A DNA stretch of 64,000 bases. It comes from Liolophura sinensis (lineage: Eukaryota; Mollusca; Polyplacophora; Chitonida; Chitonidae). The stretch covers positions 32,063,501-32,127,500 of the forward strand of contig NC_088303.1 of assembly GCF_032854445.1 (NCBI RefSeq). Direction: 5' to 3'. This document shows, piece by piece, positions 1-10,330 of the stretch (the stretch's first letter is position 1; each line of letters begins with the position of its first letter). A model generated the notes under the pieces. That model did not search any database, was not told the DNA's origin, and was given only the letters and a program-made list of their open reading frames with translations. Both the position numbers and the translations under genes were made by a program.

Positions 1-1013
1 TAATAATAATATGTAAGTCCATTCACACATTCTAATTTAAAACACTCCTGAGGGATTAATCATTGCTTAAATGTACAACCTATATACAGCCATTCCTTTC
101 AAACCCATCCCATGCGTAAATACCTCTATTTTGTTAGCTTTTTAAATTTCTTTTTAGTACATATCTATAGACCGCACATATACGTGTATGGTACATTAAT
201 AAAACACGGGTCGGACAAAATCTATGCTAGTAAAATAATTTTTAAGGGTGAAGTAATTACAGTTAGGAAAAACTTCAGGTCGAATTTAAATGGTGAACAC
301 AAAGGCCATTTGCATAACAGACAATTTGTCAAAGAAGCACTGGTTATGACTGGGATTGTGCTTGTCGTCAGCCTATAAACCAGGAGGGTTTTTTTTTCCC
401 CTAAACACGCGATTGCATTACGGTTATTATAAAACATATCAGGACTTTTTGTTCTTTCTCTGTATATGTACACAAAATCGCCCGAAGCGGCTTGTGTGCG
501 TGCATGTGAGAGTGTCAAGTTAGTACTGCCGGGTGTATAGCCTATTAACTCTCCAAACATTCGGTTTGTGTCGTATATATGGTAAATCAATATAGCAGTG
601 TTAATGATCTTGAATGTATATTTAAGGTATTTCTTTGCACTAGTTGTTTGTTGTGTATCTTTCCCCTATTGTCTGAAGGTTCTCTCCACCCCCAGGGGAC
701 AGTTTGTACATATTAACAGCAAGGGTGATGGCGGTAGGGAGCGGTCCTGAATCATCTTCTATATCCAAATGCCTGCATATATCATTATTTAATCAAAATA
801 ACTGGGCCAAAATATTGCTTTTTATGCTCTTCATATTTGCCATTAAAATGGATTTATCTAAAGATTATTGCAGTATATGTTTTACTGAATAATCTCAGAA
901 TTATATGGACGCAATACAATTTTCATCTATTGATTAATATATGTGTTAAAAACTTTAGCATTGTGTCATTACGTAGGTATATCTAAGCTTTGTCGGATAA
1001 ACTGCAACATTTT

Positions 1014-1036
1014 ACACACACACACACACACACACA
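1014..1036. repeat. (CA)n microsatellite
   Basis: About 11 uninterrupted CA units, lying 15 bp before a much longer (TA)n tract. The two together form a compound dinucleotide repeat. Confidence 0.9.
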
Positions 1037-1049
1037 TATGGATTGTGTG

Positions 1050-1051
<2 letters not shown>

Positions 1052-1127
<76 letters not shown>
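1052..1127. repeat. (TA)n microsatellite, about 76 bp
   Basis: A perfect TA dinucleotide tract of about 38 units, about 116 bp upstream of the homeodomain-exon acceptor. TA tracts of this length are self-complementary and usually length-polymorphic. The 'YIYIYI' reading frame across it is an artefact of the repeat. Confidence 0.95.
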
Positions 1128-1129
<2 letters not shown>

Positions 1130-1243
1130 CAATATCAACAACTTAATTTTTCTGATTTGTTGGAAACAGTCTGTATAAAGGCCTATGTATAGTTGTATTT
1201 GGATTTATTAATAAGTTATAGATGTTTTCTCTTGTATTTTTAG

Positions 1244-1689
1244 GTATGGTGGTTTAGATTTAAACGGCGCACGAAGAAAGAATGCCACTAGGGAAACGAC
1301 AAACACTTTAAAGGCGTGGTTATACGAACACCGAAAAAATCCTTACCCGACGAAAGGAGAGAAGATAATGCTAGCAATTATCACAAAAATGACTCTAACG
1401 CAGGTGTCCACGTGGTTTGCCAACGCCAGAAGGCGCCTGAAGAAAGAGAACAAGATGACGTGGTCGCCTCGAAACCGTGCGGAGGACGGCACTGACGACA
1501 TGGACGACGATTTGGACGACGACAAGGACATGAAGAGCGATCACGAAGATGATTTGGACGATGACTTTAAAACCGAAGATCTCGCGTGTGTGCGGGCACC
1601 ATCCTCCCCGGGTGTTTTAAATGTCGGACTTGAAAACTGTTCACGAGATTCGGACTCGAACCAAGGCCAAGATCTCTCAATGCAGAAAG
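1244..1689 (+). CDS. Iroquois-class homeobox protein, homeodomain exon (5' partial)
   Basis: This internal exon encodes 148 residues of an Iroquois TALE-homeodomain transcription factor, a nuclear DNA-binding regulator of patterning genes. The homeodomain spans about 1269-1460. It starts RRKNATRE and continues [18 protein letters not shown], where the NPYP stretch lies at the three-residue loop extension that defines TALE proteins. The recognition helix is [19 protein letters not shown]. It keeps W48, F49, N51 and R53 and has alanine at position 50, which is diagnostic of Irx. An acidic Asp/Glu-rich tail follows (about 1486-1578), as in other Irx proteins. The exon begins after TTTTTAG (AG at 1242-1243, phase 2) and ends at AAAG|GTAAAC (donor 1690-1691, phase 1). 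The frame stays open into the intron only through a TA repeat. The family call is very secure. I cannot say which Irx paralogue this is, because the N-terminus is missing. Confidence 0.97.
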
Positions 1690-1700
1690 GTAAACTATAC

Positions 1701-1703
<3 letters not shown>

Positions 1704-1791
<88 letters not shown>
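1704..1791. repeat. (TA)n microsatellite, about 88 bp, next to the splice donor
   Basis: A perfect TA tract of about 44 units starting only 14 bp downstream of the Irx exon donor. If the intron were retained, the frame would run into a Tyr-Ile repeat before a stop near 1815. Confidence 0.95.
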
Positions 1792-1794
<3 letters not shown>

Positions 1795-2821
1795 TTATTA
1801 ATACTCTATATAATTAGGAAAACATCTGTTGATTTGTATGTTTGAAAATATGTTTGGTTTGGTAAATCCCTTGTTTTGCGTGAAGCAAACCAACGAATGC
1901 TTTGTTAAGGCTTGCTTTAATTGGTCTCGCTCCTTTATCACTTGGATGTGCGTATCTCGACAACAAAACACTAAAGTAATATTTCTCTTTTTTCCGGATC
2001 TCGAGTGTAGGCCTATTACTGCTGAACACAGAATAATCATTCTTAAAGTGCGTGTAAATGTTTAGCACTATATTCTGGTTAGAGAATATCTTTGCTTTCA
2101 TAATTTCAAATCTCAAGTACTATATGAAGATACACATATTCCTTGTTCGAGTTTTGAGTTTTTCCAGTTCTTTGTTAAGTCCGATATTTGAAAAGACCGA
2201 ACACCTTACGGCTGAGCATCAATCAAAAATCATTTCCGGTGTATTGAGTGGAAAGCTGTGAAAATAATGCATTTCCATTGGTTATAAAAATAGGAGAGAG
2301 TGGGTCGCGTCAAACCATTGTTCTTTGCCAATTTATAAATATAGATTTTTAGGGGCGCTTATCTCTACATGTGTTGATCATCAATATGTATTTGCGAATA
2401 CATTCTGTTTCTCTGTATGTATAAAGTGATAAGTAAACAGAGAAACTGATTTGCGTATTATGTCGCTCATTGACATCAAAGTGTTGGAATCATAATGGGA
2501 TCCAATCACGAGGAAAAACTTGGTTTCACTTTACTTTGGCCAAAAGCTGTTAGCTTAAATAGTTTGAGAATGCTTTGCCTACATAACTCTAAAGTCATAA
2601 AAGGTGCGTTGCTGAAATTATCATATCTATGCTTCCACTGTATGTAACTAATGTAGATGATTTCAACTAAGTAACTTTGTTTTGTTTTTTGCGAAGTTAT
2701 ACCAAGGCAAATATCAAGAAAAAAATAGTTTCGTGTAACAATATACAATAATGAAGAAAAAAATCGAGAATATAGGTATAGAAGTTGTGGAACTGATATG
2801 TTATGACCGTGCAAACTTAGC

Positions 2822-2935
2822 TGTAATTACCTTTTGCATGAACTCTTAATTAGCGTTCATTAATTGAGATAAAGGGTCATTAACAGCTTTAATTCAACTG
2901 TCATTACCCGTGACGATATACTTAATTCGAACAGG
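2822..2935. promoter_or_regulatory. Candidate intronic enhancer: ATTA/TAAT cluster
   Basis: At least seven homeodomain-type cores (TAATTA, TTAATTAGC, ATTAATTG, CATTAAC, TTTAATTC, CATTACC, CTTAATTC) fall within about 115 bp, with a POU-like TTTTGCATG at about 2832. The density exceeds the surrounding AT-rich intron, but short AT motifs are cheap in such DNA. Regulatory function is inferred. Confidence 0.25.
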
Positions 2936-5648
2936 CGTTGGTTATGTGAGCGTTATAGATGCCATCCGGCCTATGTGTCTTGGCGGCATACCATAACCGA
3001 CAGGTAGACAAAGTAGTTGCAGGATTTTATACATGAAACACCAAATACGTCGGCTGCGTGTCATCAGTCCGATGATCAGTCATTCGGTGAAACCATCAAT
3101 ACCTAATAGTTTGTGGAAAAAAAATAAATTACGGTTTAAAAAAATTAGTTTTAATCGGACAGTCTAATGGTCGGAGATTCAATTAAGTATACAGTATTAA
3201 AGCTAAACGAACGACTTCTCTATAAATTAGCACTGAGAATCAACTGGCTTTTGATCTCACTCGCATACAGATAAAGGCCTAACTGAACCATACCAAGTAT
3301 TGTAATTTACAACGTTCTCTCAGCGGTCTTCCCTACATATTGTTGTATTTCCTCTCGAAAATAAGCGTCTTGAGAAATGCGTATATAATTACGCCATTAG
3401 CGCTCCGCTCTTTAAGGAGACGCATAATATTATTGAAATGATTAATACATGCATGTGTATATAGTGTATAATATCATAACGGCACTGACCGCTGCTTATT
3501 ACCGTGTATGATTTAATAACCTATAACAGACTATATATCTGCAGGGAAGCTGTTGTAGCCTGACCTGTACAGGTGAGCTGTCGGTTACCAGTAAGCCTAT
3601 AATACACTGATTATAGGCAGGTGTTAATGTAGAGATGTTAAGATATCAGATTCACTTTACAGAAGAGGAAATAAACTTGGAATTACTGTAAATACTTTTT
3701 TCTATTCAACTCCCTCTATTTAAGTACGTTGTTGTAAAGCGATTTGAAATGCAACCATTGAAAGCCCATGTAGACATTTACTGCGTGAGGATATATAAGT
3801 TAGGGTAGTGGCATATATATATATCTGTATGTATGAATGACTATCTAAACCGAACCGGTCTTTTCTGTTGGGGACAAACAGTCTGACCTGGCTATATGTT
3901 AACTCCCTGTGTGGTCTGGGGTGACGGTGTGGGGGAACGATGGATGGGGGGAGAGGGGCGGAGGTGCTTTATACCTTTATTATGAGACGCTTGCCATGGG
4001 GGGAAAAGGTCGCAATGTTTGTAGCAATGGTGTATGATGATTTGAAATCATTTCATTTCTGTTAACCTGTGCTGATGACAATAAGGATGTCTCCGTAGAT
4101 GATATAGCGGGATAGTGCATGGGCTTGGGAGCATGGCCATTTACCCGCCTATTTCACGGAACGCTGAGCCTATTGCAAAACCTGACTAAAAGCCCACACA
4201 ATATAAGCCGCACTAATTTCTTCGACTGCACAAAAGCCGGCCGTACAGAAAGGCTTTTGTTACGCTGGCTCAAGTGTAATTTTAAAATCTCATTTGCGAT
4301 TCATTGCGAAGACCACCTCGACATTTATCGTACCGATATTAGACAGCTGTGCGTTTTTTTTTTCATTCATTAAAAATTCGTAAGGGGGTAGCGATTTGAG
4401 TTTGTTCTGTCTCTTTTTAACTTTACATTTCTATACATCAACGTCGGAACTTCGTTAAAAATAGAGAAAAAATATAGACCATTTGGCTCATATTCATTTG
4501 TTGCTGTACAAAGTAAGATGTCACCTTCCACGCAAGTGTTTTACAGGAGTGACGGTTTGGCAAATATGGGTACAAAATAATTTTCATGAATCTTGTATGG
4601 TTTCAGATCACAGAAAGGAATAGATTTGCAAATATAAATTTTCGGCATGATTGATAGTATAGTCTGTGGTGATCTTTACTCACTACACCAGAGCATCTGT
4701 ACTGCGAACATTCACGGCCTTTAGAAATTCCACTTAAGAAACTGTTGCAACACATGATGCGTTTTACATTGCAAATGTTAAAAATAGTCTTTTTATCCAA
4801 AGTTATATATGTCCCGACTTGAAAACTACCAGTACATTTTGAAAAAAAATAGTACTCATATTTAAAGGTTTAAATGTTGCATCATTTTAACACTTAATAA
4901 ATGTTGTCGTTTCACCATTTGCACCTTTTAGAGTGCATATAAGCCGAGGGTTTATTGATTAATCTGTAAGCCCCCAATATAGTGTTTAGAGACAATGGTA
5001 GTGATAACTATCTCTATAGATGATGAATGTACTGAAATAACATCATACAATTGTCTCTGTGTAACGAATGATGGGGAAGGGCAGAGAAGCAGATGGCTTT
5101 GCAGACGTTGCCCGGGGGTTGGGGTTGGGGCTTCGGTGTTCCACGGATGCAGCCCCTGCCTCTCCTTATTTGCGGGTATACCCAGGACTACCCTCCAGTG
5201 ATGTTTGTCAATCGCTCCACCCGTCTCCGAACGCGCAGATGTTTTCTTTAACAGTTGATTTCATTTTGACATGACTATCGCCAGTGAAAAAAGCCATCTT
5301 CCATATTTCACACATTGCGTCTGTCTGATGGTGACTGGATGAAGAATGATTCGCCATTGTACAATTATTGTATCTCCAAACCAGTCGTAAGTGATGGCAG
5401 GACCACGGACGAAATGCGATGTTAAAGATGGATGAAGGAAACTCCATGTGGGATTTTCACAAGTATGTTTCAACCGTGACCACTTTGCAGTTTGCATAGT
5501 CTCGCGATTTGCCATATTCGATGACCGCCAAATCTGTGGTCAGTACGTAAGAATCCATTTAGCAGATCCAGTGATAAGTTTAACGTACTATACAAATAAA
5601 TCGTGACTCTGAAAAACGAAAGCTTCATTTGGACTCAGTATTTCACTA

Positions 5649-5687
5649 TTTTATTTTATCGTCATCAAGAGTGATGACAAAATAAAA
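5649..5687. other. Short inverted repeat (hairpin) in the Irx intron
   Basis: TTTTATTTT (5649-5657), a 3-base bulge and GTCATCA (5661-5667) are followed by a 4-base loop AGAG and the complementary arm TGATGAC + AAAATAAAA (5672-5687). This gives 16 paired bases. It is too short and AT-rich for a convincing pre-miRNA. Its function is unknown. Confidence 0.6.
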
Positions 5688-6159
5688 CGCTGCAATATCG
5701 AGGCAATAGGCAATATAGAGGAAGGTTTTCGTTTTTTTAAATGTACTAATTGTGCAGAATGCAGAACATCGTGATCAAGATGTGAATTACATTTAAATGA
5801 AAACGACGTACCAAAAACTGTCTAGCTAGTGCAAATTCAACTAGGTGGGCCATTGAAAAAAACAAAAAATAAACGAAATACAAAATAACACAAAAATCCC
5901 AGTTTAATACATATCAGAAGATATGTATACGATCGTATTTGTGTAAAGAAAGAAACTTATTATCTATATATACCTCATTATTAGCGCCATGCAGGACCCT
6001 ACTATCTTTCTTAAATCTAACCCCAACCCCTCCACCCTCCTAGAAAAAAAAAGAAAGAATTGGTGAATCCTTTAAGTAATTTATGCTCCGGGGAATGTAG
6101 AAGATGTCAGTTATTTATGTCATCAGCACATGTATGTACATGTTTGACAATTGTTTAAG

Positions 6160-6480
6160 TTTCCATTTGGGGAATTATCTCAGCCTATGTCGTTCATCCG
6201 TGGCGACCGTCGTTGGTGACTAGCATCCGGGCATTAATTACACAGGTTATCAGTGGTCCGGGCCCCCGAATTACAGCGGACCCCCTCGGGCAGTTATCAG
6301 ACTCCACTTAAACGGGCTTCAACTAATGGATTAGGCTTGCAGGCGGACGGTAAATAAAAGCGATGCGGACATAGAAATCTTCCCTGGAGACCATTCTTAT
6401 GTTTTGCCTCGCGCTGGACTCTTGGGACTATTTGCTGATGAGGACTAGCTGAGCCCCGTCGGCTGCCCTCAAAGCCCCGT
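6160..6480. promoter_or_regulatory. Candidate intronic regulatory element, GC-balanced block
   Basis: Base composition is clearly richer in G/C than in the flanking intron. The block contains ATTAATTA (6233-6240), two TTATCAG GATA-type sites (6247-6253 and 6294-6300), an NK2-like CACTTAA (6305-6311) and an overlapping TAATGG/GGATTA site (6324-6333, Otx/Bicoid-like). This mixture within about 100 bp is typical of conserved developmental enhancers. No alignment was possible, so conservation is untested. Confidence 0.3.
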
Positions 6481-6929
6481 TGGGCCCTGTCGTATTTTGG
6501 TACATTTGTTCATCACAACGGTGTATAAATATATCTTTTTAATTAACAAGGCTTGACTGATAAAATCGGATTGCATCAATTTTTCATTGTGTTGTGAAAA
6601 TCGTCCATTCCTCGGTATGTTTTTAATATCAGTAATTACGACCTTGTCGCCAGACTCCATGCAGTCACCTTCTCCGGCGTCCATATTGTGGAGCCGGAAG
6701 CCGGTACTGCGCCGGAAATAGACATTTATGAGTCCCCAACAGGCACTAATATGCACCAAAAAAAAAAAAAACACACAAAAAAAACGCGAACATTCATCGA
6801 ACTTCAATATTTCACTTCTGTCTTTTTTGTTTTCGTATTTATGGGTTGTTTTAAATTTTAATCTTCAACTACATAAGTTCTTGATTTGTGGGAATAAATG
6901 TCAGACAAAGTTTCACATGCCACCAATTC

Positions 6930-6980
6930 ATACTCATAAACTCACCTTGGTCATGGCGTTAGGCAAAATAAATAAATAAA
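6930..6980 (+). mobile_element. Possible SINE 3' tail fragment
   Basis: ATGGCGTTAGGCAAAATAAA followed by further AAAT units resembles the 'GGCGTTAAACA..AATAAATAAAT' 3' end of the SINE fragments at 62.3 and 45.1 kb. No body or head is recognisable upstream. It could simply be an AAAT-rich stretch. Confidence 0.3.
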
Positions 6981-7789
6981 TGGCAAAGTGACAACGAACA
7001 TGAACGACATGCTGTTTTTTTTTTCCTTCTGCCCTGATCCCCACGTGAGATTTCCAACATTTGCTTTAAAAATTTGTGTTATCACCTCTTCAGCTCTTTT
7101 TTTATTCTGTTAAAATCGTTGCTTAGGGTGGCATTCTGTTACTCAAGTCATTAATTCCCGAGTTGCACTGAAGGTTAAAGTGGACGGGTCGAGTAGTGAA
7201 GGCCACACACATACAGGCACATAGAGCCAGTCTGTAATCTACTCCAGCTTTCCAGTGCAGTCAAATCATCGCCTCACAATACGACAAACACCTTTACAGG
7301 CCATTTGTTTCTCGTTTTTGTCCCTACAAACGTTGTATCATCGCGAAGGTGGCCAGTTGTTTTCATTATCGCCACTTCATATCTCTGATAAAGTTTAGAC
7401 AAGTAATTAAGAGGCTTTAACGCCGTACGCTGCGATTCAGTGAAGTGGACAGATGGTGCGTGCGAGGTTTGTAGAGTGGAGACCATTGGTCGTGCTATAC
7501 TTCAGAATATCACCGCCTTTTTGCGAGTTATAAAGACCACATTTTGATTCGTAGTTTGGCAAAGGCCGCATATTTGTATGTAACGTGTATTTAGTTATGT
7601 CGTCTTTGCCCTGATGAGTTGAAATACCCACAGATATCAAATGCGTTTCCCAAAAGATGATCGTGGAAAACGCCAGTGAGGAGATAATATCAATAAGTAC
7701 ATAATCCCTTGTCTGTGAACCTCTTTATAGGCCCAAAAGAAACATATAAATTACCTGCGATTTGAATGTAAAACGGTTTTCAGTTTATG

Positions 7790-8110
7790 TTAGCGGATTA
7801 TTTTAGGGAGTTAGAAAGAGGTCGCGGAGTAATTTCCTGTCCGCACCGCTCATTGACAGATTGTGACGAGCAATAACCGGCCACGCGGCTCCACTATTCG
7901 ACTGTCTTCCCACGGTTGTAAACCCTTTGACTGGGGAATATTTGTCTTAGGAAATAAGTTCAGAGTGAGAGAGAGACAAGGCCCTATCTCCACACACCCC
8001 TCTTCCTGTCATCTCTCGCCTGACCCCAAACCTCCCTCATGGTCCTCCAGAGCATTGTCCGCCATTGTTGTTGTCATGGCGACTGCTCCAATCCCATTTT
8101 ACACACTCCA
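7790..8110. promoter_or_regulatory. Candidate intronic regulatory element with X-box-like motif
   Basis: A GC-balanced block containing a TALE-type TGACAG (about 7855), a Sox-like ATTGTT, and GTTGTCATGGCGAC at 8070-8083. The last matches the palindromic RFX X-box GTTGCCATGGCAAC at 12 of 14 positions. It lies about 0.9 kb before the last exon. Function is inferred from motifs only. Confidence 0.3.
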
Positions 8111-8992
8111 AAAACTAAGTGAGGCCAGAATACAGATAAGTTATTGCTACAAACTATTAAATTATATTTGAGAGATTTGTTCTGTTATTCCAACATAAAA
8201 CTTTTTTTGGGTGTAACGAGGTATAATGTGCTGTCTGTGATATTATATTGTATATTGCGGTAACACAATCTATTGCAGCTCCACTCAGAAACCATAATAT
8301 TTTGTTAAATTTAACAGATTTGTATTTAGAGAGCAATATGGATCATATTCTACTGTTATATTCATCTGAATTTTTTTTTGCCGGTTCATATTTCTAAATG
8401 ATATTTTTGTTGTACACCGGATCAGCCGTACAGTGCTGTATTACAGATATACTTGTACACCGAGTGACGTGTTCTTATTGATAGATAACACTGGCATCTT
8501 TTTTCTCATTTCGTTGAGTGATAACCATTTACAGATGTTTAACTCATCATTTCCCCGATTTCCACATTCTCCTTTTAAACATTCCACCTGGGTTTAATGA
8601 CTCAATTTGCCGTCCCATTTACAACGCAAGTCAAATGTTGTAAGAGATGAGGACAAACTTTAGTGGGGGTCGTTTCACCAGATTTGTAACACAGAAAACA
8701 GAAACCCTGCATTTTCATATTTGCCATCAGTCAGTTGTAACTCCCTAGCTTGACAATGTTTTTAGTACACTAGTATATGTTCTACCTGAGGAAACATATA
8801 CTATTTTCTCAGCCATTTATCATGTTGCAATATATAGCAGCTGTTGACTGTAGTTACATGCACAATTATTACTTGTGTTTGTTATTGTTTGTTGTACATA
8901 GATGTGATCTTTAGAGACAAATTCGTTTCAGAGAATATTTTATGTCTTGAAGAAATAACTTAACAGATGTTTGTTCGTTCTTTTTTTTTCAG

Positions 8993-9711
8993 ACAGGGAA
9001 GTCAGTGAGAAAGACGGTGTGAGTCGACTGTGTGACAACGTTTCTGACTCAGACTCAGATGTAGACGTTTCCGATCTGGACCGGAAAACATCGGGCCCAG
9101 GGTCCCCTAGACCCCACGCTCTTTCCTCCTCACCCCCGTCCGCCACAGTCACAACAGACAAGATTCCCAGTACAGACACAGAGTGTCCTAACAGCTCAGA
9201 CAAAACGTCAAAAGAGGACAGTACAGCAACAACGTCATCATCATCAACAACAACGGCTGCATCAGGGACGCCGCGACCTAAAATATGGTCGGTGTCAGAA
9301 TTCTTAAATAACAAAAGTTCCGATAAAGACAGTTCTGTGGGTACTTCTCAGACCAGACCGTTAAACTTACAGACATTCCCCAGAGAGGGTTCCGGGGCTG
9401 CCCGTGTGGCGCACCCTGCCGGATTTTCCTACATGCCCCCCACTAGTCATTCCTGGATTGCTGGGCGTTACCCGGGTGGCAATTTCTCACTTCCGGTCAG
9501 TCACGCCACTTTGTCCTACCCTTATACACTCTCCTCAAAACCAGTGTTCGCCGGACACGGGATCGTTCCCAGGTCGGAGCCCCTCCCGGCTCACAGCATC
9601 AAACCTACCGTGCTCAGACCTCAACAAGCAATATTCTCGCCGGCGCGAGATTTGGACTCGCTAAGAGCCCGTGTGTTTGAGAAGAGAGATGGGGCCACGG
9701 TTGTCATATGA
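8993..9711 (+). CDS. Iroquois-class homeobox protein, C-terminal exon with stop codon
   Basis: The last coding exon of the Irx gene adds 238 residues plus a split Asp codon, ending at TGA (9709-9711). It starts after a T-rich tract and CAG. With exon 1244-1689 it gives 387 residues in the window. Irx proteins are usually about 450-700, so the missing N-terminus is probably one or two hundred residues. It opens with an Asp/Ser run (SDSDSDVDVSDLD, likely phosphorylated by acidophilic kinases; inference). A Ser/Thr/Pro-rich part with a poly-Ser/Thr patch follows. RPKIWSVSEF (about 9276-9305) resembles the KPKIWSL motif of Irx C-termini. Most of the rest is low-complexity, rich in Pro, Ser and Tyr, as in transactivation domains. 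The start codon lies upstream of the window. The exon pairing is secure; it could be spliced alternatively with unseen exons. Confidence 0.92.
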
Positions 9712-10330
9712 CGATTGCGCATGTGATGAATCTGAATGCGAGAAAGAATGCAACGGATATACAGAAACATAGATTTCTGATTATGCTTGTCATCTGTCAA
9801 CGGATCTGAATGGAAAGCGACGAAAAAGCTGATCTCAGATCACGTATATTTATAAAGACAAAAATGTATTGTTCATTCTGAAGGCAGATAAATATTCATG
9901 GCGATGACGAAAGACGCTCAGTGAGTGATTGGTTTAGTCGCTTGTCTTCACAGAGAACATTCGCCAATCAGAACAAATGACGTACACTGTCCTCATCTTT
10001 AATATTTTTGTTTACAGAAATCCTTTAATATAGTGATTTACAGAACGTGTCTCCAGCTATGAATCTGAATCTGAAGCAGTTTTTTTTTGTGTTTGTGTAT
10101 TATTTTATTTCTCATGTAATTGACAACGGTTTATTGACCAATCATATTTGCCACGCAGCAAGTGCTCGTGTCACCTGGGTTACCTCAAGCGTCACGTGGC
10201 CAGATGGAGGACATTGTCTGTATTTAATTGGTCATTTTGATCACTTGACTTGTATTGCTGACCTCATTAAGTGCTGAAGTAAAAAGTCTTTATTGTACAA
10301 ACGAATGGTGTCTGTTGATTAAAACTCCCT
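9712..10330 (+). other. Probable 3' UTR of the Irx gene
   Basis: The sequence after the stop codon has no continuing frame. A plausible end is AGTAAA at 10278-10283 (a poly(A) signal variant) followed by a GT-rich stretch GGTGTCTGTTG at about 10306, with ATTAAA at 10318-10323 as an alternative. No canonical AATAAA was found between the stop codon and this point. The true 3' end needs transcript data. Confidence 0.4.
10278..10283 (+). terminator. Candidate poly(A) signal (AGTAAA variant)
   Basis: AGTAAA lies about 570 bases after the stop codon and a GT-rich element lies about 25 bases further on, the usual order for vertebrate-type cleavage and polyadenylation. Variant hexamers are less used than AATAAA, so this is tentative. 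Confidence 0.3.

Larger units (their letters stand above)
1..1243 (+). other. Non-coding sequence, inferred upstream intron of the Irx gene
   Basis: No credible coding exon is visible before the splice acceptor at 1242-1243. The homeodomain exon opens in mid-codon (one base, then TAT GGT GGT), so at least one 5' exon must lie upstream and this stretch is inferred to be intron. The acceptor is preceded by a T-rich tract (about 1222-1241). The stretch also contains a (CA)n tract and a (TA)n tract, described separately. The short open frames here have random-looking composition. Confidence 0.6.
1690..8992 (+). other. Irx intron (7.3 kb) between homeodomain exon and last exon
   Basis: The donor GTAAAC at 1690 and acceptor CAG at 8990-8992 bound an intron of 7,303 bp. 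The acceptor has a strong pyrimidine run (about 8974-8990) and a plausible branch point, CTTAAC, near 8958-8963. The single base G1689 joins AC at 8993-8994 to make an Asp codon, and the frame continues open to a stop, which supports the pairing. The intron holds a long (TA)n tract, a hairpin near 5.65 kb, a doubtful SINE tail near 6.95 kb and three candidate regulatory patches. No open frame inside it looks coding. Confidence 0.85.

Noticed and set aside
8940-9314. 124-codon frame antisense to the last Irx exon
   Set aside because: It is the mirror image of the Ser/Asp-rich coding sequence and extends into the splice acceptor region.
10047-10277. 76-codon frame in the 3' flank of Irx
   Set aside because: Lies in the probable 3' UTR, low complexity at its start, no recognisable product.
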